NCBI GenBank assembly: GCA_023853785.1
Contig: JAJIRX010000858.1
Coordinates: forward strand, 1-32,576
From: Psilocybe azurescens
Taxonomy: Eukaryota > Basidiomycota > Agaricomycetes > Agaricales > Agrocybaceae
Direction of reading: 5' to 3'
DNA length: 32,576 bases
Shown: positions 11,546-22,503 of the stretch, piece by piece
Numbering within the stretch: the first letter of the stretch is position 1
Layout of the letters: each line of letters starts with the position of its first letter
Translations under genes and position numbers: made by a program
The notes under the pieces: generated by a model
What the model saw: the letters and a program-made list of their open reading frames with translations, nothing else
What the model was told of the DNA's origin: nothing
Database searches by the model: none

Positions 11546-12331
11546 GGAATCAGGAGTGGGCAAGGACTGATTTAGATAGGGATATGACATTACGAGGAAG
11601 CTGGAGATGGCCTTTATATGTAGAGATCTGTCCCAGGCTGATAGGAAAGGTTGGATCAACGAATAGCAGCACCATTCCATAACCGAATTGCCGGGTTCTT
11701 TACTTTTTGCGCCTTGATCGAGAGCTGGTTATACTCACACTTGGATGACTCCGGAGGCTACTGAAGGGAGGCGAATAGTCTGGCAGCTTCCATAGTGGCG
11801 AGTGACTGCCAAACTTCATTTAGGCCTTATGAGTTCTGATAAGTCGGCATCCAAACTATGGCGCTGTCAGTATATTCAGGCAACGACATGCAACTCTTAT
11901 AAAAATTGGGTTGTGACGGCAAAATTCAACCTACCCGGAGACGAAAGGCTCTTCATTTATCGAGGTTTACAACGACGGCCACGACGGTCTTCCTATCGGT
12001 CATCGAATTGCACAAATGAAACGTAAAAATCGTCGATAGTTATTCCGCTGGGAGTCTTTAGCGTTCTAAGCATTACGGAGTCCGACGGCGTGGGCCTAAA
12101 TTCCGCCACTCTCCCCAATACTTAGATTACAATGCCAGCCGCCAACTGGTCCGTTCTATGAACAGATAGAAATCTAGACTATGGGCCACGAAGCAGAAGG
12201 AAGCTCCAAAAATAAAGAAAATCGATTCCAAAAATTGCATGCACGATACATATATATTTGCTAATAGAAAAGTCCCCCACCTCGCCCTCGTTCTCGTTCT
12301 TTAATAGTCTTGCATTGCATAACTTACAGGT
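11546..12331. other. Intergenic region between TRP4 start and sedolisin 1 end
   Basis: Holds the TRP4 promoter and the 3' flank of the first sedolisin. Short open frames on the plus strand (11802-12026, for example) have no recognisable family or splice signals. I see no RNA gene or repeat. Confidence 0.35.
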
Positions 12332-15130
12332 TCACGGGAGAGCGAGGAACAAAGGCAACAGTTTGGTGAGGTTGGGTGTGCCCACGCCTAGATGTAGAGT
12401 AAGTCTTTGGTTCCATAAAATGGACACGATGCAAAAGTACTGACCGGTGACGGGATCCCATCCAGTCGTGCTACGATATATGTTAGTCAGAAAACGGGGT
12501 TTGATTTTAGAGCACGTACGCGGTGAATCCAGCAGTTCCTGTCACTCATCATCAGTCTACCTTCAAATACTAGCTCGGTCAAATCTACTCACCACATCCC
12601 TGGTTGCCTCCAGATGTAATGTCGTTGAATGCGGGGGCAAAGGTAGAAGAATAGATCTTTCATGCCAGGCGTCAGATGTGCTCATAACACATGATTCTAT
12701 GATTCATATCCACACATACCGAAGGGTTGATGAATCCGACTGGGCCCTTTCCGGCGGCGAGACGAGCATCATTAACAAGAGTTATCAAAGACCCGACGAC
12801 GGGCGAGGACGCGGACGTTCCGAAGACAAGACTGAATGCACCATCGATCCCTAAATTGTTAATATGATGAGCGTCAAGTGATATTTGAGGCTGAAAGACG
12901 TTTACCGATGACATAGTTCGCTCTGCATGAGCAGGAGACCAGTTAGTAGACGGCCAAGTATATGCGTAAACGTGCACGACTTACCCGTTAGCAGACAAAT
13001 CTGGGAACCCTCTGACCTTCCCGGTGCTGTTGAACACGGTGGCAGAGAATGGTGGCTTGTGCGCAGTCAAGAAATTGGTGACAGCAGCTGCTTGGTAGGC
13101 TGGCATTCTAGGTGCCACTGATGTCAGCAAAGGTCCTCGAATGATCACCTTTCCACTTACGGGAAGATGTTAGAAAACCCTCCTCCTGAGAAGATAACTT
13201 GTTCGCAAGCGCCTTCAGGATCGTTGACCGTGCTGCCTGGATTTACTTGAGTGGCACCGACCGCGGTCACAAATGGACAAGTGACCTAGACGTTGTGCGT
13301 CATTATCTCTGATACGTATTGTAATGTGGCATTCACTCACCGGGAAACCAGGGTTAAAGACAGTTCCTCCTCTGTTTACAGGTTGGTCTGCAGAGCCAGG
13401 TCAGTTTTTTTTTTTAAAAAAAAAAAATGCTACACATTCATTGGACTTACGCTTAGCATTGAGGCATACACCCCTCCGCCAGCGACACCGTCATCACCGC
13501 TACTATAAAGGACTGTCGTTCCCAACATTCCGAGCTAGATGGTATTAATTGAGGCCAAAGGAAGATATTGAATGCAAAATAAAACCAACCTTGGCATACT
13601 CAGTGCATTGGCGATTTGCGAATGCAGCGGTGACAGAAGATTCATCTTGGCCATACGACACCGAGACGACGAAAGGAGGGGCAACAATGCCACACGATTC
13701 AGGCCCTTTGAAGCCTCCTTTAGCAGTATCTGGGTAAATTCCATCCTGCATATAACAGTTACTGGCAAGTATCGAACATCGTGGATTGAAGGACGTACCT
13801 GTGTAGGATCGTCTCCACCTTCAAACTTGCAGAAAGATCCATCGACAGCGTCAAGCCAGTTATCAAATCCAGCACCTATGATAGAGTATAAATCTCAGAA
13901 TTTACTAGGCGATTAAGGCCACAAATGGCAGACCTTCGACAATATCCCCAGTTTGGAGCAGGGTTATAGGTTGGGGAGCGGTAAGACCCATAGCATATTC
14001 GAGATCGAGATCGCTTTCACCATTAAAGTCGAAGCTTTGCTGGGTGGTTTGCACGACAGCTAAATAACATGGTTTAATCTCAGAGGCTTTGATTGAAGAT
14101 TCATATACATACCGCCGTCGATCAGGACATTAGCAGGGCGAACTCCAACGAGACTCGGAGAGAAATTCCTGTGAGGCCGTAAGAATGCCATGCTTCGAGA
14201 GAAAGGATGAGAAAAGCTTGCCTGAAGAAGAGGTCAAGATCTGGACCTAAGAATGCCTGGGGGTGAATTCCACTATTCAAACGTTACATGAGCATCTTGT
14301 AAGAGGAAAAGGCCTGAGGCATCATACCAATGCCGTAAGAGTTCTTAGCAGTAGCGACGGGGGTATAATTGACCGCATATAAAGCACGAAGGCAGTCAAG
14401 AGTGATATTCTCGTCACAGTTCTCCAGAGTGGGAGTGATAGTGACCAGTTTATCTGATTTCTTGGGTCCGGTTCTGGCAGAAGGCATACCCAGACCTCCG
14501 CCGCGTTTCCTGACAGCCAAGGGAGATGGCCGATGGTTGAATTGAACAGTAGGTCTGATCAAGTCTATATGGTTGCGAATATGCGCTGGAAGGGAGTAGT
14601 TGTGACACCCTGTAATGATATGGCGTAAGTCAAAGGAAGGTGAAAACTGAGGGCATATATTGACTGACCGAACTGCTCGTCGCCCGATGGATGAGTATAA
14701 ACATGATATTCTGTATTCAGAAGCTCCTCAACCTCGGCTGTGGTAGCATCCATTGAGATCCATCCTTTGTTAGCTGAAAGGAGCAGGCGATCGCGAGAGA
14801 ATCCTGCATCGATGAGCCACTTGGTGACTGAAGATATAGTTTCGTCGCTGGGTGCAAACAAGTCTACAACTTCGGCAGGTGTATAATGTTTTCCGAAAGT
14901 AGGGGATTCCGGATGAGCTACAGCCATTAGAAGCTCCTCGACACGATGCATATTCTGCTGAGCGAGACCAAATCGCATAGGCAGAACCTTGTTTGCATCG
15001 AGTCGATGAGATAGCTCCCAATCTACAGGCTCTGCCGCCCTCTTCTCATGAATAAAGAGGGGGACCTTTTCGAAGGTGCTGCAGATGCAATACCTACAAG
15101 TATTGCGAGAAGAGGAAATGAGAAGCGCAT
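12332..15130 (-). CDS. Secreted sedolisin (peptidase S53, tripeptidyl-peptidase type), copy 1
   Basis: Acid serine-carboxyl protease made as a secreted zymogen. The start at 15130 opens a signal peptide (MRFSFPLLAILVGIASA). A pro-kumamolisin activation domain follows (PMRFGLAQQNMHRVEELL, KHYTPAEVVDLFAPS), then a basic linker and the S53 domain. Catalytic Glu and Asp are in GESDLDLEYAMGL (about E299, D303), the oxyanion Asp in SSGDDGVAG (about D418) and the nucleophile in FGTSASSP (about S549). Calcium-site motifs are FNDIT and GWDPVTGVGTP. Seventeen exons: 14669-15130, 14328-14609, 14222-14272, 14113-14168, 13934-14059, 13799-13875, 13590-13745, 13451-13534, 13341-13387, 13161-13285, 12985-13107, 12906-12922, 12720-12850, 12593-12656, 12520-12538, 12445-12470 and 12332-12387. 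The model is 634 residues and exactly in frame once three missing bases are allowed (15054-15063, 14259-14263, 13471-13474). Intron 14169-14221 is GC-AG. An endo- or tripeptidyl role cannot be told from sequence. Confidence 0.95.
13405..13427. repeat. T11-A12 palindromic homopolymer tract inside a sedolisin intron
   Basis: Eleven T followed directly by twelve A, inside intron 13388-13450. It lies on the pyrimidine-rich side of the intron and does not touch the splice sites. It could be real slippage DNA or an assembly artefact, given other homopolymer trouble in this window. Confidence 0.8.
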
Positions 15131-15191
15131 GATGATGACCAGTGGTAATGCACTAGCACCGCAAAGATGAATTTATTGAATCCATCCAAGC

Positions 15192-15197
15192 TTTATA
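15192..15197 (-). promoter_or_regulatory. TATA box of sedolisin copy 1
   Basis: On the minus strand TATAAA lies about 62 bp upstream of the sedolisin ATG at 15130. Confidence 0.5.
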
Positions 15198-16345
15198 CCA
15201 GTGACGGATAAGCCTCGTAGTATGATTTGAATTGAGATGACCGGTGCATAGATACATGCCGTCCTCTTCCAGTGCCGGGTAGAGAAAAATAAAGGCGTAT
15301 CGCATGGGTGGTGAAGACGATCGACCTATCAGAGGATATGACAAGGGAAACACGGGTCGACATTGGTAACGAGCATGCGCCAATGAGCATTTTCGTGCAC
15401 TGCTTGGGAAGAAAATGGAATACTTTGAATAAAAATAGTTGTCGGTCTTGAGGGATCGTTATTCTTGGAAAGTTTCTGCCAATTTTGGTATTAATCATCT
15501 ACTATGATGCATGGTGCTTGGCATTAGACTTACCTTGGATATTTATGATCCGCAGCCCTCTCATCCAGGCTGTCCGAAATGTAACGAAGGATAAGAGAAA
15601 CTGTGAAGATGGATTGGAAAGCATTGCAAAGTACGCCCTATAGCTGGGAGACGCGCCATGAAATCGAAACATAGAAGCATCTTGGCTCGGATAATTAGTG
15701 AGCTTGTTCAGGATTGAACTGATTCCTGAAATCAATAGCGAGGGTATCATCTTTGCCAGTCAGCAATGTGAACAGCGGAAGACACTGTCGAAAAGTCTCA
15801 GCCTATCCCTTCTTGTAGATAGAAGAGCCCAGTGATAGCTTAAAATAAGGAGTGCCGGAAGGTTACGGTCCCCAATTGGTGGTATTCTTGATTTACCATG
15901 GGAATATGGCGCTGAGGAATGTACACGGAGAACGGCGACGATAGATCCGTTCTATGCCTGGCTACTTATGATAAGCAGTCCACACGATACAGTCGAGCGA
16001 CCGAGTAACCCTTTCCCGGTGAAACAAAATGTTGGCACATAACAGGTTCTCGTTGATTTTTACTGAAGCTGTGTCGCTCGCTGAAAACTGGTAGCTATGC
16101 TGAGAGAGCGTAGATTACACATTCAAGGATATTGGTTCGAGTCGAGGAGACTCGAACAAGGTTCAAGTGTTTCCACATGTCGAGTAATGGATCAACGCGG
16201 AGATTGAAATTCATCCCTCTTCTTTTCGGAGTCATGCCTTGCTTGCTTTTTTCTGGCTTCAAAAACACCTGAATTTCATTTGCATGTTTCATTCATTGAA
16301 AAACCAAAATTCCAAATTTGAAAATTGTCTACGGTAGAAAAGGTC
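15198..16345. other. Intergenic region between sedolisin copies 1 and 2
   Basis: About 1.15 kb with the promoter of copy 1 and the 3' flank of copy 2. Several short minus-strand open frames (for example 15502-15750 and 15193-15498) show no family resemblance and no splicing pattern. The only clear structure is the hairpin at 16135-16157. Confidence 0.35.
16135..16157. repeat. Perfect inverted repeat 190 bp beyond the sedolisin 2 stop
   Basis: GTTCGAGTC and GACTCGAAC flank a 5-nt loop, giving a 9-bp perfect stem. The left arm resembles a tRNA B box, but no A box or cloverleaf surrounds it. It may shape the 3' end of the sedolisin transcript; the function is unknown. Confidence 0.55.
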
Positions 16346-19242
16346 TTACGGCAACACTAACGCAAGGACGAGGAGCTTGGAAAGATTTGGTGTTCCAACA
16401 CCTATAATAGTGCGTCTGAGTTCAACGATTTTTATCTTATAGTGGGTGTAGACGTACCTGTAACGGGATCCCATCCGGTCGTTCTGTAAAGCAGTCAGTC
16501 AAAGGTTCATCAAAAGTGTGTACCGTAACATTTTCTTACGCAGTAAACCCGGGAGTGCCTGAATTCCGTACTATTCAGATGACGCTCAGAAATAAAACGC
16601 AGAGAATACACACCGCATCCTTTGTTTCCACCCGAGGTAATATCATTGAAAGCAGATTTGAACAATGGGTTATAAATCTTAATATTCTTGGGTTTAAACA
16701 ATCGGAGAAGTTGCAAATTAACACTGTAAACCCACCAGAGGGTTCAAGAACCCGACCGGGCGCTTGCCTATAGCGAGGCGCGCGTCATTGACGAGGGTAA
16801 ATATGGACCCAACCACTGGAGAAGAGGCCGATGTCCCAAAACGAGATTGAAGGCTCCATCGATACCTTCAAGGGCGAAAGTAAGTATCACATCATAAACA
16901 GATTGTTGAAGCTCGCACCAATGACGTAGTTGGCTCTGGTTCGTTCAAAAAGATCTTAAATAGAACTCATGGTATCATGGACAGAAAAAATTACCCATTT
17001 GCAGAAATATCGGGAAGGCCCGAACCTTGGGCGCAGTATCAGGTGATATTCGCCTGACTGTTAAGATAAGTGGAGAGAGATTTACGACTCACTTTGCCAG
17101 TGTTGTTGAATTCTCCATTCGTGAAAGGGGTGGATGGTTCTTCAGGAAAGACTTAACAGCATCCGCTTGGAAGGATGGAAGGCTATTGATGTCCGTCAGC
17201 ACCAAGATAATGAATTAATTTGAGCTAAGCTTACGGGAAGATATTGGAGAAGCCTCCTCCGGAGAAGATGACCTGTTCACAGGCACCCTCGGGATCATTG
17301 ACAGTAGATCCAGGATTCACTTGGGTAGCTCCGACTGCTGTTACAAAAGGACAGGAGGCCTAGAGATAGTAGGCTGTAAGTAACGATTAAGTTCTGTGAG
17401 TAGCGTAAGGCGCACTGGGAAGCCTGGATTAAAAACCGTGCCATTCTTTGCTACGGGTTGATCTATGTAGAAGAGTCATGTGAGCACCTTATAATGGAGT
17501 ATTTTACTTTCAATACGCACGTTGCGCATCAAGGCAGACACCTCCGTTTCCGGCTACACCATCATCGCCACTGCTGTGGAAAACAGTGGTGCCCATGAGT
17601 CCAAGCTAATGGACATTGATGAGTTAGCATTTCACTAAGAAACATAAATGAAGGTTCACCTTTGCATATTCAGAGCATTGCCTATTTGCAAAGGCCGGCG
17701 TTACAGTAGATTCGTCTTGAAGATAGGACACAGATACAGTATGCGGCGGTGCAACAATACCGCAAGACTCAGGCCCTTGAACGACGCGACTTAGAGTTCT
17801 TTTTCACTATATTTTGATACACTTATAATTACCTTGGAAACCTCCGGGAAGATTATCAGGATAAATCCCATCCTGAGTTAAAGGTCAGAATTTAGTCTAA
17901 AAGTAGACACAGGAGTCCAATACCTGATCAGGATCGTCTCCGCCTTCAAATGTGCAGAAGGACCCGTCAACAGCATCCAGCCAGTTGTCAAAGCCGGCGC
18001 CTAAATTGAAGATGTTTAGTTATCAGTCCAAACAAGCAGTATAACTTTACGAACCTTCAACAAGATCGCCGGTCTGCAAAAGGGTGATCGGTTGAGGATT
18101 GGTCAAAGACATGGCGTATTCAAGATCAAGGTCGCTTTCACCGTTAACGTCGAAGTCTTGCTCGGTGGTTTGAACGACTGCTCCATCTATCAACACCGGG
18201 ATAGGGCGAGCGCCCACTTGACTGGGTGAGAAGTTGCTGAACGTGTTAATTCTGTCAATCACGTTGAAAGATATATATAAGAAAGCGACAAACCCGAAAA
18301 AAGATCGAGATCTTTTTCCAAGAAAGACTGAGGAGTAAACTCAACTGGCGTAAGAGATTCGACAATAAATATTTTTCGTAACGAAATCAGAAGTCGAATA
18401 ATTACCTATGCCATAACTGTTCTTTTTCGTTGCGACAGGCTTATACTTGATTGAATACAATGCCCTCAAACAATCAGGAGTAATAAATTTATCACAATTT
18501 TCCAAAGATGGCGTTATCGTGACCGCCTTGTTTGCCTTCTTGGGGCCATTGAAGATGGATGGGGCGCCCAAATTTGGTCCCGAACGCCTCTGCAGGACGT
18601 TTGCAGTGGGACGATGATTGAAATGAACAGTAGGCTTGATTAGATCGATGTGTTCTCTGACGTGAGCAGGGACCGAATAACTGTGGCAACCTTCAAACAA
18701 AGAGGTACTATAACATCAGAAACCGACCAATCCGAAAGGCCTTTCAAAATAACAATAACTCGAAGGTGAACGTTACTCACCGATTTGTTCGTTGCCAGAG
18801 GGATGAGTGTAGACATGATACTCGGTCTGAAGAAGTTCTTCGGCTTCAGCTGTGGTCACGTTGAGGTGTATCCACCCTTTGTTGGACGATAGACGTAAAC
18901 GATCTCGTGAAATGCCAGATTCAGTCAACCATCCGGTCACTGTCGCGATTGACTCGGCGCTAGGTGCAAAAGGTCCACGACTTCAGCAGCGGTGTAATGT
19001 TGACCATACTTGAGTGATTCTGGATGAGATACTTCCATAAGTATTTCTTCCAAACGGTGCATGTTTTGCTGCGTGAGGCCAAAGCGCATGGGAAGGATTC
19101 TGTGCGGCTCGAGACGACGAGCTTGAATCCACTCAAGAGGTTCAGCGGCCCGTCTTTCGTGAACTACATGATGAGATCGAGGAGAAGGCACCGCTATGGC
19201 GCATGTCGCGAGAACGAGAGGCAAAAATGAGGCGAGACGCAT
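16346..19242 (-). CDS. Secreted sedolisin (peptidase S53), copy 2
   Basis: Paralogue of the copies at 12332-15130 and 26935-29870. The start at 19242 gives the signal peptide MRLASFLPLVLATCAIAV and then the activation domain. Catalytic motifs are GESDLDLEYAMSL, HSSGDDGVAG and FGTSASSP; the Ca-site motif is GWDPVTGVGTP. Eighteen exons: 18781-19242, 18406-18690, 18294-18344, 18055-18236, 17923-18000, 17833-17872, 17660-17775, 17521-17605, 17416-17462, 17235-17359, 17093-17182, 16995-17025, 16919-16935, 16736-16865, 16614-16677, 16540-16558, 16458-16483 and 16346-16401. The sum is exactly in frame (635 residues) if five missing bases (18968-18971, 18297-18302, 17124-17130, 17012-17014, 16838-16841) and one extra base (about 17939-17941) are corrected. 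Without correction the frame is lost at residue about 95. It lacks the intron that splits LIDG from AVVQ in the other two copies. Intron 18691-18780 (90 bp) is unusually long. Confidence 0.93.
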
Positions 19243-19971
19243 CCCAGAGAAAGGAAGAGGTGGGATTCCTAATTCTGAGAAGGCATTCTGTTGCCAGTGC
19301 TCGCTTTAAGCGAATCCTTTGGTGATCATGGTCATGTCAATGCATGCATTGTATTGCTTATCGTATGGCATGTCTATACTAGCCACATATGGCGCAATGA
19401 TATCGGTGCCCCAAAGGTGTCGTACTGGGGGTCTGGAAGCCTGGGGAAGCCTGACTATAGATAGTATGAGAGCATTGGCAGAGGTCGATTTGAAGCACAC
19501 GAGTATTTTGAAATGACTGAAAATACAACTGTTCTGTGAATATTTCAAGAATAGGAAGCATGCACTATACCGACCCTTCATCTGCATGGGCATAGTCAAA
19601 CTGTGAAAAGGCTTCGAATCAATAACCGGACGCCATGTAATGAAGTGACCATGTGGTTTATCTAGGAAAGTATGTCATGAAATTCAGCAGTACATCGTTG
19701 TAGTCGACGCTGATGAGATAACATGCTCACCTAACTCCATCAGCAAGTGAGAGCAAACTAATGAAATGTACACGGAATCGTGTTCGATCTCACGAAATGG
19801 GTGGTATTTTTAGAGCGCAGCATGATTCAACGTTCGGTGGGCCGCTCTCCACATGAAGCAAAGGGCCACCACAGAAGACCTGCACCCATGTTCGGGTGCA
19901 CTTGTGAGTTTTCTAGAAATGTTATATTCGAGAGCGCGGTGCCACCGTAGCACCCCCGTTTATTTTGTGGT
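19243..19971. other. Sedolisin 2 promoter and HIS1 3' flank
   Basis: About 730 bp. A weak TATA-like TTAAAG lies on the minus strand about 65 bp upstream of the ATG at 19242. Open frames here are short and unrecognised. A hairpin at 19881-19900 is listed separately. Confidence 0.35.
19881..19900. repeat. Inverted repeat downstream of HIS1
   Basis: TGCACCC-ATGTTC-GGGTGCA is a perfect 7-bp stem about 70 bp past the HIS1 stop, so it probably falls in the HIS1 3' UTR. No function can be assigned. Confidence 0.45.
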
Positions 19972-21170
19972 TCAAACTCTACAATTGTCTAGATTGAAAA
20001 TGAGGACATCTTCAGCGCCAATAGCGACTAGCTCGTCCATCACTGTGGCCGACTTCTTCTTCTCCACCATACTGCTGACCGCGACCCAGTTTTCCTCTTC
20101 CAGTCGACTGACAGTCGGAGCTCTGCGTCCCGGAGTGATCTGAAGAGCGGCTGCGAGGTTGTCACGGGAGATGTTATATTGGCAAATAACGTATTTCGAC
20201 GCAGCGATTACTCCAGAAATACGCTTGGTGATGAGATCGATGAGACTCTTCAGGTGTGGATGCTTAGGAGTAGAGGACCGGATCAGGACGGCCTCTGTAT
20301 CGAGTACAGTAGCAATTGCATGAAGCCCGGCAGCCCTCATGGTATCACCGGATTCTAAATAAAGGTTAAGCGGTAGCAATATATTGATAAAGGTTTGAAT
20401 ACGGACCGACAAGATCAACTGGTTTTAAAAAGGGGAGATTAGTGTGTATTTGACTTGGATAAAGAGTACGGCGTACCGATTCCATCTGCCAATCCTAGAG
20501 CACAAGCAGCCTCAACACTTCCTCCCACATAGTCAATCTTTGTCTTTTGATCGTCTTGAAGATTGAGGCGATCATCGATCTCCTTGAAATATTGCGCTGA
20601 AAGGACATTGAAACTTGTAACCACCCTTTTACCTGCCAAATCTTCAACTTTTTGATTGAGCCTGCTTCAGGAACCTGGACCTGCAATGAGCATTTCCCGA
20701 ATCCAAGTCGTAGCTCTTCTACGACCAAATCCTGCATCTCGGCTTCAAGAATCACATCGTGTCCTGTTATTCCGAGATCGACATCTCCCTTGCCGACAAA
20801 GGATGGGATGTCCGATGCAGGAAGGAAGACACTGTGATGTATTGATGAGAAATGCAATAGGCAAAGTACCGAGGAGTAGGACTCACAGGGCAATATTGTG
20901 GTTTAGCGAAACACAGACATCTAATCTATTGTGCCTTCGAAATTGGATATCAGCACCTGTTGTCTATGTTAAGTCCGCCGGTCTAACATTATCTAAGTGC
21001 ACGTACCAGCCAGTAGAGACAAACATTTGTCGTGTAATCTTCCTAGTTAAAGCATCGATCGATATCAGAAAAGACATTTAAACGAGTAGTGTCGCACCTT
21101 TCTTTGGGATCGCAAAGAGCAATCGACCGTCGAGAGATTCAGCGTCTAATGAACGAACATTGTAAGACAT
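19972..21170 (-). CDS. HIS1: ATP phosphoribosyltransferase (first enzyme of histidine synthesis)
   Basis: Condenses ATP with PRPP; cytosolic and normally feedback-inhibited by histidine through the C-terminal domain. The start at 21170 gives MSYNVRSLDAESLDGRLLFA. Recognisable blocks are FRRHNRLDVCVS, FVGKGDVDLGITGHDVIL, VVTSFNVLSAQYF, the PRPP-binding VDLVESGDTMRAAGL, and a C-terminal regulatory domain ending VLIFNLDNCRV. Six exons: 21098-21170, 21007-21042, 20887-20956, 20477-20831, a 12-nt exon at 20407-20418 and 19972-20354. The model gives 309 residues, a normal length for the fungal enzyme. One base is missing from a T5/A5 run at 20649-20653 (EAGSIKK to VEDLAGK); after it the frame is perfect. 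The 12-nt exon carries four codons of the PRPP motif and is followed by a weak GTCCGT donor. Confidence 0.95.
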
Positions 21171-22202
21171 TTTGAGAACCAAAGACACAACACCTTACTC
21201 ATAAATGCGCTTTCCTTGATTATAGAGTCCTTCCGGTCTTGTAGGGGTGATATAGAGGTATCCCGAAAGTGGATTGAACGCGATGGAAGTGGAATGTGAG
21301 TGTGGGTTATCTCGGCGCGCGTTCGGGACACTATTAAATTTTGCCGAAATCATTGATCACATCGGGCCGAAGTTGAGTGGCTGTACACCAAGCACCCCAC
21401 GCAACTCACCAATTACAGTAGACGACATCCTTATCTTTGATTGCTTTCTCAGTGCTTTGAGATGGGGTTTTGCATCCAGTGTCTGATATCTATGGTTCTT
21501 ATATCTGCGCTCTCCGCTTAATGCCGCAATTTGCGGACTCCATGGGTTCGACATTTCGCCATTATAACGATCTTGACGATATCAAAAACCTGTGTCAGGT
21601 GCGTCTCCCTGGGGAACGTCCTCTACGGAAGTCGGTTCGCTGGTTCGATCGCTAACAGTAGGGACGATCAAAGTTGAGCTGCAGACTCGTGATCAGTCAT
21701 AGTATAAATATTGCCTAATAAGGTGTATCTCCTGCCTGAAACAAATCTGATGTGTTGGCCATTGAAACCTCAGGCTGTTGGAAAGCTAGAACTTGGACAT
21801 CTCTTTGCTCCCCACAGGACTGCAAAGGAAATTGAAATGGTCGTGCCCGTTTTTCTAGACTTCCAGTGGCTGAGAGTCGTTGATTTCTCGTCTTCTCCTT
21901 GCTTGATCCTTTCATTTTACCTTATTTTCCCTGCATCTATTACCTTACTTCCATGCGGAACCAAGCCGCCGTAGCCTCCGCCGTTCAAGTTTCACTGGTC
22001 TGCTTCCTCATGGGACCAAAGAAGTTGTATCTCGCTATTCAGGGAAACGTATTATTCTTCTAGAATCCTCTCGAATAACCACCTGACACCACTTGCTGGA
22101 CGGAATTTTCCATACACGTTCCCATATTTAAGCGCCCATCGAGGGTCAGTTCATATAGCTTGCTGCCACGTCGAAGCATTCCCTCATCCTTCCCAGGATC
22201 TT
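21171..22202. other. Divergent intergenic region between HIS1 and the broken orphan gene
   Basis: About 1 kb. It should hold the HIS1 promoter on the left. At about 22122-22130 a TATA-like ATATTTAAG precedes the ATG at 22203 by about 75 bp. Short frames occur on both strands (21274-21486 plus, 21357-21554 minus, 21470-21655 plus); none resembles a known family and I cannot join them by splicing. Confidence 0.35.
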
Positions 22203-22490
22203 ATGTTCGATACCTCATACCAATCTCCTTGGAGAGGCTCTATCGTGATGGCACCTAGTGGACGATATCTTGACCAAACCCCACGCCGGGAAAGAGCAGC
22301 CTTCCGACCGTCGATCGGCTCTTCTACCAGTGAAGAATTGCCACCCGACTTGAACATAATGGAAGGTCTCGTCGAGGCTCCTCTGACCAATATTCCTGTC
22401 CCGAGCGTAGATCCCGACCAGGAAGACATTCGAGTTACACAGTGCACTTACATTGGCTCGTATAACTGGCTAAAGGGGGAATCTCCTGCC

Positions 22491-22503
22491 ATTCTCGTCC
22501 CTG
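22491..22503. repeat. Target-site duplication, left copy
   Basis: ATTCTCGTCCCTG, coding for part of AILVP in the host gene, recurs exactly at 23274-23286. The flanking bases differ, so the duplication is 13 bp. Confidence 0.92.

Noticed and set aside
15193..15750. Chain of minus-strand open frames upstream of sedolisin copy 1
   Set aside because: No family resemblance, no splice pattern joining them, and they overlap the sedolisin TATA box.
16131..16160. tRNA gene suggested by GGTTCGAGTC
   Set aside because: No A box, acceptor stem or cloverleaf around the B-box-like arm; it is half of a simple hairpin.
12332..19242. Calling sedolisin copies 1 and 2 pseudogenes because of frameshifts
   Set aside because: All catalytic motifs, splice sites and exon sizes are intact, and the breaks are single bases in homopolymers, as in housekeeping genes nearby. 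Sequence error explains them better.
21620..21655. tRNA gene suggested by GGTTCGATCG
   Set aside because: No matching A box or stems upstream; the rest of the sequence does not fold as a tRNA.
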